In this document: positions 41,934-52,700 of the stretch, piece after piece
How positions within the stretch are numbered: position 1 is the stretch's first letter
Layout of the letters: every line of letters starts with the position of its first letter
NCBI GenBank assembly: GCA_934597585.1
Contig: CAKTSA010000006.1
Span: 1 to 64,000, forward strand
Direction: 5' to 3'
Source of the DNA: an uncultured Oscillospiraceae bacterium
GTDB lineage: Bacteria > Bacillota > Clostridia > Oscillospirales > Oscillospiraceae
DNA: 64,000 bases
The notes under the pieces: model-generated
Databases searched by the model: none
What the model was told of the DNA's origin: nothing
The model's input: only the letters and a program-made list of their open reading frames with translations
Position numbers and translations under genes: made by a program

Positions 41934-44030
41934 ATGCGTACAGTTCCGGAGTATTTCGGCAGCCTGGTGTTTGATGACCGCGTGATGAAGGCGCGGCTGC
42001 CCTACGAGGTGTACACCTCGCTGAAGAAGACCATTGATGAGGGCGGAAGCCTGAACAACGAGGTGGCAAACGCCGTGGCGGACGCCATGAAGGATTGGGC
42101 CGTGGAGCACGGCGCCACCCACTTTACCCATTGGTTCCAGCCCCTGACCGGCATCACCGCCGAGAAGCATGACAGCTTTATCGCCCCGTCTCCCGACGGC
42201 GGCGTGATCATGGAGTTCTCCGGCAAGGAGCTGATCCAGGGCGAGCCGGACGCCTCCAGCTTCCCCACCGGCGGGCTGCGGGCCACGTTCGAGGCCCGGG
42301 GCTACACCGCGTGGGACCCCACGTCCTATGCCTTTATCAAGGACAAGGCACTGTGCATCCCCACGGCGTTCTGCTCCTACGGCGGCGAGGCGCTGGACAA
42401 GAAGACGCCGCTGCTGCGGTCCATGCAGGCGCTGAACAAGCAGGCGCTGCGGGTGCTGCACCTGTTCGGCAACGAGGACGTGAAGTGCGTGCGCACCTCC
42501 GTGGGCCCGGAGCAGGAGTACTTCCTGGTGGACCGGGAGATGTTTGACCAGCGGAAGGATCTGATTTTCTGCGGCAGGACGCTGTTCGGCGCAAAGCCCC
42601 CCAAGGGGCAGGAGATGGACGACCACTATTTCGGCGCCATCAAGCCCCGTGTGGCGGAATACATGGCCGATCTGAACGAGGAGCTGTGGAAGCTGGGGAT
42701 CCTGGCCAAGACGGAGCACAACGAGGTGGCACCGGCCCAGCATGAGCTGGCTCCTATTTATACCACCACCAACGTGGCCACCGACCACAACCAGCTGACC
42801 ATGGAGATCATGCAGAAGGTGGCGGCACGGCACGGGCTGGTGTGTCTGCTGCACGAGAAGCCCTTCGACGGCGTCAACGGCTCCGGCAAGCACAACAACT
42901 GGTCCATGGCCACCGATACCGGCGTGAATCTGCTGACCCCCGGCGAGACGCCCTATCAGAACGCCCAGTTCCTGCTGTTCCTGTGCGCCGTCATTCAGGC
43001 AGTGGACGACTATCAGGATCTGCTGCGGCTGTCGGTGGCTACGGCGGGCAACGACCACCGTCTGGGGGCCAACGAGGCGCCTCCCGCCGTGGTGTCCATT
43101 TTCCTGGGCGAGGAGCTGACGGCCATTCTGGACGCCATCGAGAAGGACGAGCCCTACAGCGGCACGGAGAAGCGTGTCATGAAGCTGGGTGTCCACGTGC
43201 TGCCCAAGTTCATCCGGGACACCACCGACCGGAACCGTACTTCTCCCTTTGCCTTTACCGGCAACAAGTTCGAGTTCCGGATGCTGGGCTCGGCCAACTC
43301 CATCGCCTGCACCAACATTATGCTGAACGCCGCTGTGGCGGAGTCTCTGAAGCAGTATGCCGACGTGCTGGAGAAGGCGGAGGACTTTGAATCCGCCCTC
43401 CACGACCTGATCCAGAAGACCATCAAGGCCCACAAGCGGATCATCTTCAACGGCAACGGCTATGACGATGCCTGGATCAAGGAGGCCACCGAGGAGCGGG
43501 GGCTGCTGAACCTGAAGACCACCCCCGATGCCCTGCCCCGCATTCTGGAGCAGAAGAACATCGACATGCTGACTTCGCTGAAGGTTATGTCTGAGGCGGA
43601 GATCCGTTCCCGCTGCGAGATCATGCTGGACAACTACCGCAAGACCGTCAACATCGAGGCCCAGACCATGGTGGACATGGCCCGCAAGGAGATCCTGCCT
43701 GCTGTGGAGGGCTACACTGCCGCGCTGGCGGAGAGCCTGGCGGCCAAGAAGGCGGCTGTGCCCACTCTCAGCGGAAAGTACGAGACGGGGCTGATCGAGA
43801 AGCTGTCGGGTCTGACCGACCAGATCGACGCCGCAGCGGCGGAGCTGGAGACGGCGCTGGAGAAGTACCACGCCATCGAGGATGTGACGGAGGCGGCCTG
43901 CGCCATCCGGGATACGGTCATCCCCAGGATGGACGCGCTGCGCGGGCCCTGCGATGCCGCGGAGGAGTGCACCGCTGCGGACTACTGGCCCTTCCCCACC
44001 TACGGCGAGCTGCTGTTCGGCGTGAAGTAA
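41934..44030 (+). CDS. glnN: Glutamine synthetase type III
   Basis: Dodecameric GSIII, 698 residues (usual 690-730). Family features are [16 protein letters not shown] near the start, [59 protein letters not shown] and the C-terminal [24 protein letters not shown] lies ten bases before the ATG. It is transcribed divergently from the glutamate synthase-glnA operon with its own strong promoter and leader terminator, so two glutamine synthetases share one control region. Confidence 0.95.
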   Translation: MRTVPEYFGSLVFDDRVMKARLPYEVYTSLKKTIDEGGSLNNEVANAVADAMKDWAVEHGATHFTHWFQPLTGITAEKHDSFIAPSPDGGVIMEFSGKELIQGEPDASSFPTGGLRATFEARGYTAWDPTSYAFIKDKALCIPTAFCSYGGEALDKKTPLLRSMQALNKQALRVLHLFGNEDVKCVRTSVGPEQEYFLVDREMFDQRKDLIFCGRTLFGAKPPKGQEMDDHYFGAIKPRVAEYMADLNEELWKLGILAKTEHNEVAPAQHELAPIYTTTNVATDHNQLTMEIMQKVAARHGLVCLLHEKPFDGVNGSGKHNNWSMATDTGVNLLTPGETPYQNAQFLLFLCAVIQAVDDYQDLLRLSVATAGNDHRLGANEAPPAVVSIFLGEELTAILDAIEKDEPYSGTEKRVMKLGVHVLPKFIRDTTDRNRTSPFAFTGNKFEFRMLGSANSIACTNIMLNAAVAESLKQYADVLEKAEDFESALHDLIQKTIKAHKRIIFNGNGYDDAWIKEATEERGLLNLKTTPDALPRILEQKNIDMLTSLKVMSEAEIRSRCEIMLDNYRKTVNIEAQTMVDMARKEILPAVEGYTAALAESLAAKKAAVPTLSGKYETGLIEKLSGLTDQIDAAAAELETALEKYHAIEDVTEAACAIRDTVIPRMDALRGPCDAAEECTAADYWPFPTYGELLFGVK

Positions 44031-44076
44031 GCGCCAGCTATTTCTTACCCATACCTACCTTCCTATATGTGGCGGA

Positions 44077-44110
44077 CGCCCCTGGGGACTTGTGTCCCGG
44101 GGGCGTTTGC
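44077..44110 (+). terminator. Intrinsic terminator of glnN
   Basis: Stem ACGCCCC-TGGGGAC / GTCCC-GGGGGCGT with a short T tract. Confidence 0.7.
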
Positions 44111-44139
44111 CGCAATGGTGTGATTTTTCCTTATTTTGA

Positions 44140-44168
44140 TTGAATCCGGGCGTGGGGTGCGGTATAAT
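44140..44168 (+). promoter_or_regulatory. Promoter of the murD-yunB-ligA unit
   Basis: TTGAAT (44140-44145), 17-bp spacer, TATAAT (44163-44168). Confidence 0.8.
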
Positions 44169-44204
44169 AAAGTGATTTCATATGGAGTATAGGGAGGTCA
44201 TCCC

Positions 44205-45590
44205 ATGGTATTACGAGAGTATCTGAATTCTATCCGCGGCAAGACCGTGGCGGTGGTGGGCATCGGCGTCAGCAATACGCCGCTGATCCGGCTGCTGCTG
44301 GGGGAGGGCATCGCCGTTACCGCCTGCGACAAGCGGACCCGGGAGCAGCTGGGCGAGCTGGCCGATGAGCTGGAGCAGGGCGGTGCACATTTGCAGCTTG
44401 GCCCGGACTATCTGGAGGGCTTAAATCAGGACATCATTTTCCGCACGCCGGGTCTGCGGCCGGATGTGCCCCAGCTGGCAAAGGTGGTGGCTGGCGGCAG
44501 CGTGCTGACCTCGGAGATGGAGGTGTTCTTTCAGGTGTGTCCCTGCCCCATCATCGCCGTGACCGGCAGCGACGGAAAGACCACGACGACTACCATCATC
44601 GCGGAGCTTCTGAAGAAGGCGGGCAACACCGTCCATGTGGGCGGCAACATCGGGCATCCGCTGCTGTGTGAGGCGGGGGAGATGCGGCCCGGCGACTACG
44701 CGGTGCTGGAGCTGTCCAGCTTCCAGCTGATGACCATGCAGAGCAGCCCCCACATTGCCGTGGTGACCAATCTGGCGCCCAACCATCTGGACGTTCACAA
44801 GGACATGGCGGAATACGTGGCCGCCAAGGAGAATATCTTCCGCCACCAGAGGGCGGGGGACAAGGCCATCTTCAATTTTGACAACGACATCACCCGGAGG
44901 CAGGGGGAGAGCGTCCCCGACCGGGCGGTGTATTTCAGCCGCCAGGGCGAACCGGAGAGAGGTGTGTTCCTGCGGGGCGAGGACATCGTCTGCCGCACCG
45001 ACGATCTGGGCCGCGTTGTGATGACCACAAAAGACATCAAGCTGCCGGGTGTACACAATGTGGAGAACTACATGGCGGCCATTGCCGCTGTGGACGGTCT
45101 GGTCAGCGACGAGATCATCCGGGACTTTGCCCGGGAGTTCGGCGGCGTGGAGCACCGGATCGAGCTGGTGCGGACCTACAGGGGTGTGCGGTACTATAAC
45201 GACTCCATTGCGTCCAGCCCCAGCCGCACCACGGCGGGACTGCGCTCCTTCCCGGAGAAGGTGATCCTCATCGCCGGCGGCTACGATAAGCACATCCCCT
45301 TTGACGCGTTGGGCGGCGAGATCGTGGAGCATGTGAAGCTGCTGGTGCTGTGCGGCGCTACAGCGGATAAGATCCGTGCCGCCGTGGAGAACGCCGAGGG
45401 CTATCAGCCCGGCTGCCCCGAGATCGTGGAGGTCACCCCCTTCCAGAAAGCGGTGGAGACTGCACGGGACAGGGCCGTGCCCGGCGATGTGGTGACGCTG
45501 TCCCCCGCCTGTGCGGCCTTTGACCAGTTCAAGAACTTTGCCGAGCGGGGCAAGACCTTCAAGGCCATCGTCAACGGCTGGGAGGAATAG
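44205..45590 (+). CDS. murD: UDP-N-acetylmuramoylalanine--D-glutamate ligase
   Basis: Adds D-glutamate to UDP-MurNAc-L-Ala. 461 residues. N-terminal Rossmann domain with VAVVGIGVSNTPLIRLLL, P-loop VTGSDGKTTTTTIIAELL, the substrate-binding GGNIGHPLL and SSFQLMTM, NLAPNHLDVH, then the C-terminal YNDSIASSPSRTTAGL and LSPACAAFDQFKNFAERG. Ribosome site AGGGAGG precedes ATG. It starts an operon with yunB and ligA. Confidence 0.96.
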   Translation: MVLREYLNSIRGKTVAVVGIGVSNTPLIRLLLGEGIAVTACDKRTREQLGELADELEQGGAHLQLGPDYLEGLNQDIIFRTPGLRPDVPQLAKVVAGGSVLTSEMEVFFQVCPCPIIAVTGSDGKTTTTTIIAELLKKAGNTVHVGGNIGHPLLCEAGEMRPGDYAVLELSSFQLMTMQSSPHIAVVTNLAPNHLDVHKDMAEYVAAKENIFRHQRAGDKAIFNFDNDITRRQGESVPDRAVYFSRQGEPERGVFLRGEDIVCRTDDLGRVVMTTKDIKLPGVHNVENYMAAIAAVDGLVSDEIIRDFAREFGGVEHRIELVRTYRGVRYYNDSIASSPSRTTAGLRSFPEKVILIAGGYDKHIPFDALGGEIVEHVKLLVLCGATADKIRAAVENAEGYQPGCPEIVEVTPFQKAVETARDRAVPGDVVTLSPACAAFDQFKNFAERGKTFKAIVNGWEE

Positions 45591-45637
45591 GGATAAGCCG
45601 CCGCGGCATACCCTTCCCGTGAGGGGAGGTGCGTGCC

Positions 45638-46333
45638 GTGGGACGCTTGGGCTATCTGCGCCTGACCACCCGGCAGCGGGTGGGGATATGGCTGACGCTG
45701 CTGGCGCTGGTGCTGCTGGCGGCGGCGGTGTCGCTGCTGTGGCATCTGAAGCCGGTGATGACCAGTATGGCCACCGCAAGGGTGTCCAACATGGTGAACC
45801 GCATCGTGTCCGCCGCCGTCAACGAGGCGGTGGAAAACGGGCAGATCGACTACAACAACTTTGTCATCTTTGACAAGGATGAGACGGGGCACATCACCGC
45901 GCTGCGCAGCAATGTGGCGGAGGTGAACCGGATGCAGGGGCAGATCGCCGACGAGATACTGCAGCGGCTGTCAGAGCTGGCGGCCAGCGAGCTGGAGATC
46001 CCGCTGGGGACGCTGACAGGGTCGGCGCTGCTGGCGGGGCGTGGGCCCAGCCTCTTTGTACGGATGCAGGCGGTGGGCAGCGCCAGCGCCACGTTCCGGA
46101 ACCAATTCACCTCCGCCGGCATCAACCAGACCCGGCACCAGATCTTTCTGGATGTGAATGTGTATATGAGCATCCTGCTGCCGGGGATGAAGACCTCCAC
46201 CAGGGTGTCCAACGAGATCGCCGTGGCGGAGACGGTGATCGTGGGCGGCGTACCGGATACCTATACCTATTTCAGCACCATGCCTGATGAGATCGGGCAG
46301 TATGCCGAGGACTATATCATGAACAACGGATAA
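45638..46333 (+). CDS. yunB: Sporulation protein YunB
   Basis: A 231-residue membrane-anchored protein of the YunB family, needed for late sporulation in Bacillus (sigma-E regulon). One N-terminal helix (about 18-38) leads into the family domain: ATARVSNMVNRIVSAAVNEAV, ITALRSNVAEVNRMQGQIADEI, and the C-terminal NQTRHQIFLDVNVYMSILLPG. A GTG start at 45638 is chosen because GAGGGGAGG sits eight bases upstream. It lies between murD and ligA with small gaps. Confidence 0.9.
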   Translation: MGRLGYLRLTTRQRVGIWLTLLALVLLAAAVSLLWHLKPVMTSMATARVSNMVNRIVSAAVNEAVENGQIDYNNFVIFDKDETGHITALRSNVAEVNRMQGQIADEILQRLSELAASELEIPLGTLTGSALLAGRGPSLFVRMQAVGSASATFRNQFTSAGINQTRHQIFLDVNVYMSILLPGMKTSTRVSNEIAVAETVIVGGVPDTYTYFSTMPDEIGQYAEDYIMNNG

Positions 46334-46346
46334 ATGAGGATGGAGT

Positions 46347-48320
46347 ATGGACTATCGTAAAGAAATGAAGCAGCTGCGGGAGACGCTGAACGCCAACGGG
46401 TATCTCTACTACGTGCTGGACGCGCCCACCATGTCGGACTATGAGTACGACCACCTGCTGCGGAGGCTGGAGGACCTGGAGAAGGAGCATCCCGAGGAGA
46501 TCACCCCCGATTCCCCCACCCAGCGGGTGGGCGGCAAGCTGCTGAGCCAGTTTGAGGAGGTGCGGCATGAGGTGCCGCTGGAGAGCCTGCAGGATGTGTT
46601 CGACGGGGACGAGGTGCGGGAGTTTCTGGATAAGGTGGCCGACGAGCTGCCGGAGGCCGTGTACAGCGTGGAGCCCAAGGTGGACGGATTGTCTGTGGCG
46701 CTGGAGTACCGGGACGGCGTGTTCGTCCGGGGCGCCACCCGGGGCGATGGCCGTGTGGGGGAGGACGTGACGGAGAACCTACGCACCATTCGCTCTATCC
46801 CCATGACGCTGCCGGAGAAGCTGCCCCATCTCATCGTCCGGGGCGAGGTGTATATGGCCCGGAGCGTGTTCGAGGAGATCAACGCCCGGCGGGAGATCGA
46901 GGGAAAGCCGCTGCTGGCCAATCCCCGCAACGCCGCTGCGGGCTCTCTGCGGCAGCTGGATTCCAGGATCGCCGCCCAGCGGCGGCTGGACATTGCCGTT
47001 TTCAATCTGCAGCTGGCCGAGGGGCGGGCGTTTACCAGCCACAGCGAGACGCTGGACTATCTGGCTGGGCAGCACTTCAAGGTGATCCCCCACAAGGCGC
47101 TGGGGAAGGCGGAGGACATTCTGAACGAGATCACTCGTCTGGGGGATGAGCGGATGGCCTTTCCCTTTGATATCGACGGCGCGGTGGTGAAGCTGGACAG
47201 CCTGCCGGAGCGGGAGGTGCTGGGCAGCACCGCCAAGTGTCCCCGCTGGGCGGTGGCCTATAAGTATCCGCCGGAGCAGAAGCCGTCGGTTTTGAAGGAC
47301 ATCGTGGTGCAGGTGGGGCGCACCGGTGTGCTGACCCCCAAGGCGGTGCTGGAGCCGGTGCGTCTGGCGGGCACCACGGTCACCTATGCCTCGCTGCACA
47401 ATCAGGACCTGATCACCAGCAAGGATATCCGCATCGGGGATACGGTCATCGTCCAGAAGGCGGGCGAGATCATCCCGGAGATCGTGGAGGTGGTGAAGGA
47501 CAAGCGTCCGGCGGGCGCGGTGCCCTACTACCTGCCGGAGGTGTGCCCGGTGTGCGGCGCACCGGTGAGCCGGGATGAGGACGGTGTGGCCATCCGCTGC
47601 ACCGGCGCGGAGTGTCCCGCCCAGCTGCTGCGGAACCTGACACATTTTGCCAGCCGCAACGCCATGGACATCGACGGCATGGGGCCGGCGGTGATCCAGC
47701 TGCTGGTGGACAGCGGCCTGGTGAAGACCGCCGCCGACCTGTACGGCCTGCAGGCGAAGGACATCGCCAAGCTGGACCGCATGGGGACGAAATCCGCCGC
47801 CAATGTAGTGGCGGCCATCGAAAAGAGCAAGGAGAACGACCTGTGGCGGCTCATCAGCGCGCTGGGCATCCGCCAGGTGGGGGACAAGGCCGCCAAGGTG
47901 CTGGCCGCCCGCTTCGGCAGCTTTGACGCGCTGGCGGCGGCCACGGAGGAGGAGCTGACCGCCATTGAGGATGTGGGGCCCGTCACGGCCCGGTATATCC
48001 GCCAGTGGCTGGAGAGCCCCCAGTCCCAGGATCTGCTGGAGCGGCTGCGTGAGGCGGGCGTCAACATGACCAGCCATCAGGAGAGGGTGGACGACCGGTT
48101 TGCCGGGCAGATCTTCGTGCTGACCGGCACGCTGGAGAAGTTCACCCGGGACGAGGCGGCGGCCATGATCGAGGAGCGGGGCGGAAAGGCCAGCAGCTCG
48201 GTATCCAAAAAGACCACCTATGTGGTGGCAGGGGAAAACGCCGGAAGCAAGCTGCGCAAGGCCCAGGAGCTGAACATCCCCGTGCTGACGGAGGACGAGT
48301 TCCTGGCGATGCTGCAGTGA
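46347..48320 (+). CDS. ligA: NAD-dependent DNA ligase
   Basis: Seals nicks during replication and repair. 657 residues in the usual order: Ia and adenylation domain with EPKVDGLSVALEYRDG (AMP-accepting Lys111), PRNAAAGSLRQ, and DIDGAVVKLD; OB fold; four-cysteine zinc finger (CPVCGAP ... CTGAECPAQ, near 394-420); helix-hairpin-helix region (about 430-570); C-terminal BRCT domain with FVLTGTLEKFTRDEAAAMIE. It is 13 bases after yunB. Confidence 0.97.
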   Translation: MDYRKEMKQLRETLNANGYLYYVLDAPTMSDYEYDHLLRRLEDLEKEHPEEITPDSPTQRVGGKLLSQFEEVRHEVPLESLQDVFDGDEVREFLDKVADELPEAVYSVEPKVDGLSVALEYRDGVFVRGATRGDGRVGEDVTENLRTIRSIPMTLPEKLPHLIVRGEVYMARSVFEEINARREIEGKPLLANPRNAAAGSLRQLDSRIAAQRRLDIAVFNLQLAEGRAFTSHSETLDYLAGQHFKVIPHKALGKAEDILNEITRLGDERMAFPFDIDGAVVKLDSLPEREVLGSTAKCPRWAVAYKYPPEQKPSVLKDIVVQVGRTGVLTPKAVLEPVRLAGTTVTYASLHNQDLITSKDIRIGDTVIVQKAGEIIPEIVEVVKDKRPAGAVPYYLPEVCPVCGAPVSRDEDGVAIRCTGAECPAQLLRNLTHFASRNAMDIDGMGPAVIQLLVDSGLVKTAADLYGLQAKDIAKLDRMGTKSAANVVAAIEKSKENDLWRLISALGIRQVGDKAAKVLAARFGSFDALAAATEEELTAIEDVGPVTARYIRQWLESPQSQDLLERLREAGVNMTSHQERVDDRFAGQIFVLTGTLEKFTRDEAAAMIEERGGKASSSVSKKTTYVVAGENAGSKLRKAQELNIPVLTEDEFLAMLQ

Positions 48321-48357
48321 ATACAGATATCTGAAATTTGTACAGGAGGGCTTTCTT

Positions 48358-49626
48358 ATGGCAGTGAATACCGATATGGCGCTGCGGCACCAGGTGATCT
48401 ACAGCGTGTTTGTCCGCGGGCACACGAAGGAGGGGACCTTCCGGGCCCTGGAGGGTGATCTGGATCGCCTGAGAGGGCTGGGGGCGGATATCCTGTGGCT
48501 GATGCCCATCCATCCCATCGGCGTGGAGGGGCGGAAGGGCACGGTGGGCAGCCCCTACGCCATCCGGGACTACCGGGCGGTGAACCCGGACATGGGCACC
48601 GTGGACGACCTGCGGCACCTGGTGGACGCCATCCACGAGCGGGGGATGAAGTGCATCATCGACGTGGTGTACAACCACACCTCGCCGGATTCTGTGCTGG
48701 CGGAGACGCACCCGGAGTTCTTCCTGCGGGACCAGCAGGGAAAGCCTACCCGCCGGGTGGCGGACTGGTGGGACATCGTGGACCTGGATTACCGGAACCG
48801 GGAGCTGTGGCGCTATCAGATCGACACGCTGAAGCAGTGGGCGGCCATCGTGGATGGCTTCCGCTGCGATGTGGCCAGCGCGGTGCCCATGGCATTCTGG
48901 CGGCAGGCCAGGGAAGAGGTGGAGACCGTCCGTCCCGGCTGCATCTGGCTGGCGGAGAGCGTTCACGGCGCCCACGTGCTGGCCATGCGGAAGATGGGGG
49001 CCTACTGCGCCACGGATACCGAGGTGCAGGAGGTATTCGACCAGAGCTACGACTACGACGTGTGGCCGTGGTATGAGGGGGTGCTGACCGGGAAGATGAG
49101 CCTGCGGGAGTACGCGGGCATCCTGAACTATCAGGAGATGACCTATCCCGGCAGCTATGTGAAGGCGCGGTTTCTGGAGAACCACGACACGCCCCGGGCT
49201 GCCAGCTGGATGAAGGACGATGTGCAGCTGGACAACTGGCTGGCGTTCCTCTATTTCCAGCGGGGCACGGTGATGCTGTACAGCGGCATGGAGTACGCGC
49301 CGGAGGAGCGGGTGGATTTCTTTGAAAACCAGAGCAACTACGGCGACATGCGCCGGGATGTGCAGCTGCAGATGAAGAAGCTGAAGGCGGTCAAGGAGAC
49401 GCTGCCCCTCACCGGCGGCTACTGGCTGGAGGAGGCGGACGGCCTGCTGCTGGGGCATTACGAAGGCCCGGAGGGCAAGGTGCTGGGCGTATTCGACCTG
49501 CTGGGCCGGGGCGCGGGCAGCGTGAAGGTGGACTTGCCCGATGGAGAATATCCTGATCGGCTGGGCGGCCATATCACGGTGCGTGGCGGACAGTTCGCCT
49601 TTGATGGCAGACCGGTGATCCTGTGA
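48358..49626 (+). CDS. GH13-family alpha-glycosidase
   Basis: A 422-residue intracellular alpha-amylase-family enzyme without a signal peptide. The four conserved regions are visible: DVVYNHTSPDS, GFRCDVAS (nucleophile Asp171), WLAESVHG (acid/base Glu200) and FLENHDTPR (Asp277). It is short for the family, with a reduced B domain and a small C-terminal domain. The substrate is probably a malto-oligosaccharide or glycogen fragment. AGGAGG-like GGAGGG precedes the ATG. It lies 37 bases after ligA and may be co-transcribed. Confidence 0.9.
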   Translation: MAVNTDMALRHQVIYSVFVRGHTKEGTFRALEGDLDRLRGLGADILWLMPIHPIGVEGRKGTVGSPYAIRDYRAVNPDMGTVDDLRHLVDAIHERGMKCIIDVVYNHTSPDSVLAETHPEFFLRDQQGKPTRRVADWWDIVDLDYRNRELWRYQIDTLKQWAAIVDGFRCDVASAVPMAFWRQAREEVETVRPGCIWLAESVHGAHVLAMRKMGAYCATDTEVQEVFDQSYDYDVWPWYEGVLTGKMSLREYAGILNYQEMTYPGSYVKARFLENHDTPRAASWMKDDVQLDNWLAFLYFQRGTVMLYSGMEYAPEERVDFFENQSNYGDMRRDVQLQMKKLKAVKETLPLTGGYWLEEADGLLLGHYEGPEGKVLGVFDLLGRGAGSVKVDLPDGEYPDRLGGHITVRGGQFAFDGRPVIL

Positions 49627-49689
49627 TTTGACTTTTTTCACAAAAAAACCGGACGATCATGGGGAAAACGCAGAAATCCAGGAGATGAA

Positions 49690-49717
49690 TTGACTTTCCC
49701 CTGAAACGTGTTACCAT
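49690..49717 (+). promoter_or_regulatory. Possible promoter of the PFOR gene
   Basis: TTGACT at 49690-49695 with TACCAT after 16 bases; an alternative -10 TATAAA lies 21 bases downstream. The leader to the start codon is about 70 bases and no terminator is seen in it. Confidence 0.5.
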
Positions 49718-49792
49718 ATAAATTGTATATCTGTGGGCTTTCGCTGTTTCTTCAGCGGAAACCACCGGAATAAAGAGGAGGAAAAAAGAGAA

Positions 49793-52700
49793 ATGAGTAA
49801 GCTCATGAAGATCTGCGACGGTAACGAAGCGGCGGCATATGTGGCATATGCCTTCTCGGAAGTTGCTGCCATCTACCCCATCACCCCGTCCAGCCCCATG
49901 GCGGAGCATGCCGACGAGTGGTCGGCCAAGGGTAAGAAGAACATCTTCGGCCAGACCGTCCGTCTGGTGGAGATGCAGTCCGAGGCCGGCGCCTGCGGCG
50001 CCTGCCACGGCGCACTGGAGGCCGGCGCATTGGCCACCAGCTTCACCGCTTCCCAGGGTCTGATGCTGATGATCCCCACCATGCACCGTATCTCCGGCGA
50101 GCGTCTGCCCGGCGTGCTGCATGTGGCGTCCCGTACCGTGGGTACCCACGCGTTCTCCATCTTCGGCGATCACTCCGACGTGATGAACTGCCGCCAGACG
50201 GGCTTTGCCCTGCTTTCCAGCGGCAGCGTCCAGCAGGCCGCCGACCTGGCCGCCGTGGCCCACCTGAGCGCCATCAAGGCCCGCATCCCCTTCCTGCACT
50301 TCTTTGACGGCTTCCGCACCAGCCATGAGATCCAGAAGATCGACGTGCTGGATTACGACGAGTACGCCAAGCTGGTGGACTATGACGCCCTGGCCAAGTT
50401 CCGCACCAACGCGCTGAATCCCGAGGATCCCCGCATGCGCTCCCTGGTGGATAACCCCGACATTTACTTCCAGCTGCGCGAGTCCAACAATACCGACTAT
50501 GCCCAGCTGCCCGACGTGGTGGAGGACTACATGGCCCAGATCAGCAAGCTGACCGGCCGCGAGTACCACCTGTTCAACTACTACGGTGCCCTGGATGCCG
50601 AGCGCGTCATCGTGGCCATGGGCTCCGTGTCCGGCTGCGCCCAGGAGGTCGTCAACTACCTGAACGCCAAGGGCGAGAAGGTGGGCTTCCTGCAGGTGCA
50701 TCTGTTCCGTCCCTTCTCCGCCAAGCATCTGCTGGCGGCCATGCCCAAGACGGTGAAGAAGATCGCCGTTCTGGACCGCGTGAAGGAAGCCGGCTCCATT
50801 GGAGAGCCTCTGTACGAGGATATCTGCGCCGCTTACATCAACGACGCCAACCGTCCTCTGATCTACGCCGGCCGTTACGGCCTGTCCTCCAAGGACACCA
50901 CCCCCGCCCAGATCAAGGCTGTGTTCGACAACCTGTCCAAGGACGAGCCCAAGAACCACTTCACCATCGGCATTGAGGACGATGTGACCCATCTGTCCCT
51001 GCCCATCGGCGCGCCGCTGCTGACCGAGCCGGAGGGCACCATCGCCTGCAAGTTCTGGGGCCTGGGCTCCGACGGTACCGTGGGCGCCAACAAGAACTCC
51101 ATCAAGATCATCGGCGAGACCACCGATATGTACTGCCAGGCGTACTTTGAGTACGATACCAAGAAGTCCTTCGGTATCACCAAGAGCCACCTGCGCTTCG
51201 GCAAGCACCCCATCAGCTCCACCTACTACGTCTCCAACGCGGACTTCATCGCCTGCCACAACCAGACGTATCTGACCAAGTACGACATTATCTCCGAGCT
51301 GAAGCCCCACGGCAGCTTCCTGCTGAACTGCGAGTGGACGGAGAACGAGCTGGAGCAGCACATCCCCGGCGATATCCTGAAGTACATCGCCGAGAATGAC
51401 ATCAAGTTCTACATCATCGACGCCAACAAGGAGTCTCAGGCGCTGGGTCTGGGCAACCGCTCCAACATGGTGCTGCAGGCCGCCTTCTTCAAGCTGGCCA
51501 ACGTCATCCCCGTTGAGGATGCCGTGGAGCACATGAAGGCCGCCGTCAAGAAGACCTACGGCCTGAAGGGCGAGAAGATCGTCAACATGAACATCGCCGC
51601 CGTGGACGCCGGTATCAACGCGCTGGTGGAGGTCAAGGTGAAGCCCGAGTGGAAGAACCTGTCCGGCGCCGCCATCAAGCCCGCCGCCGATGACCTGCCC
51701 TACGTCATCAAGAACATTCTGGTGCCCATCAACGCCCAGAAGGGCGATAACCTGCCTGTCTCCGCCTTCAAGGGGATGGAGGACGGCACCATGCCGCTGG
51801 GCACCTCCCGCTATGAGAAGCGCGGCATCGCCACCCATCTGCCTGTGTGGGACGCTACTGAGTGCCTGCAGTGCAACATGTGCTCTTTCGTCTGCCCCCA
51901 CGCGGTCATTCGTCCCTTCCTGCTGGACGAGGCCGAAGCCGCCAACGCCCCTGAGGGCCTGGTGATGGTGGACGCCAAGGGTCCCCAGCTGGCCGGTATG
52001 AAGTACGCCATGGGCGTGTCCACCCTGGACTGCACCAGCTGCGGCAGCTGTGTCTCCTCCTGCCCCAAGAGCGGCAAGGCGCTGAAGATGGTGCCCACCC
52101 ACGAGGTGTCTCTGGATCAGACCAACTGGGAGTACCTGTTCAACCTGCCCATCAAGGGCGACAAGGTGGATAAGTTCAGCCTGAAGGGCAGCCAGTTCAA
52201 GCAGCCCCTGGTGGAGTTCAACGGCGCCTGCGCCGGCTGCGGCGAGACCCCCTATATCAAGCTGCTGACCCAGCTGTTCGGCGACAAGATGTATCTGGCC
52301 AACGCCACCGGCTGCACCCAGGCTTGGGGCGCGGCAATGCCCTGCGTGCCCTACTGCAAGAACCAGGAGGGCAAGGGTGTGGCATGGTCCAACTCCCTGT
52401 TCGAGAACAACGCCGAGTTCTCCTATGGTATGTGCCTGGCGGTCAAGCAGCTGCGGGACTGCGTCACCGGCTATGTGAAGGAACTGGACGCCCTCACCAA
52501 GGACGAGGCTGTCAAGGCCGCTATCGCAAAGTATCTGGAGACCTATGACGATCTGGATGCTTCCACTCCTGCTACCGCCGCTCTGGTGGCCGTGCTGGAG
52601 AAGGGCAAGTTCTCCGCCGAGGAGCAGAAGATCGTGGACGAGATCCTGAAGCGCAAGAAGGACCTGTCCAAGAAGACCATGTGGATGTACGGCGGCGACG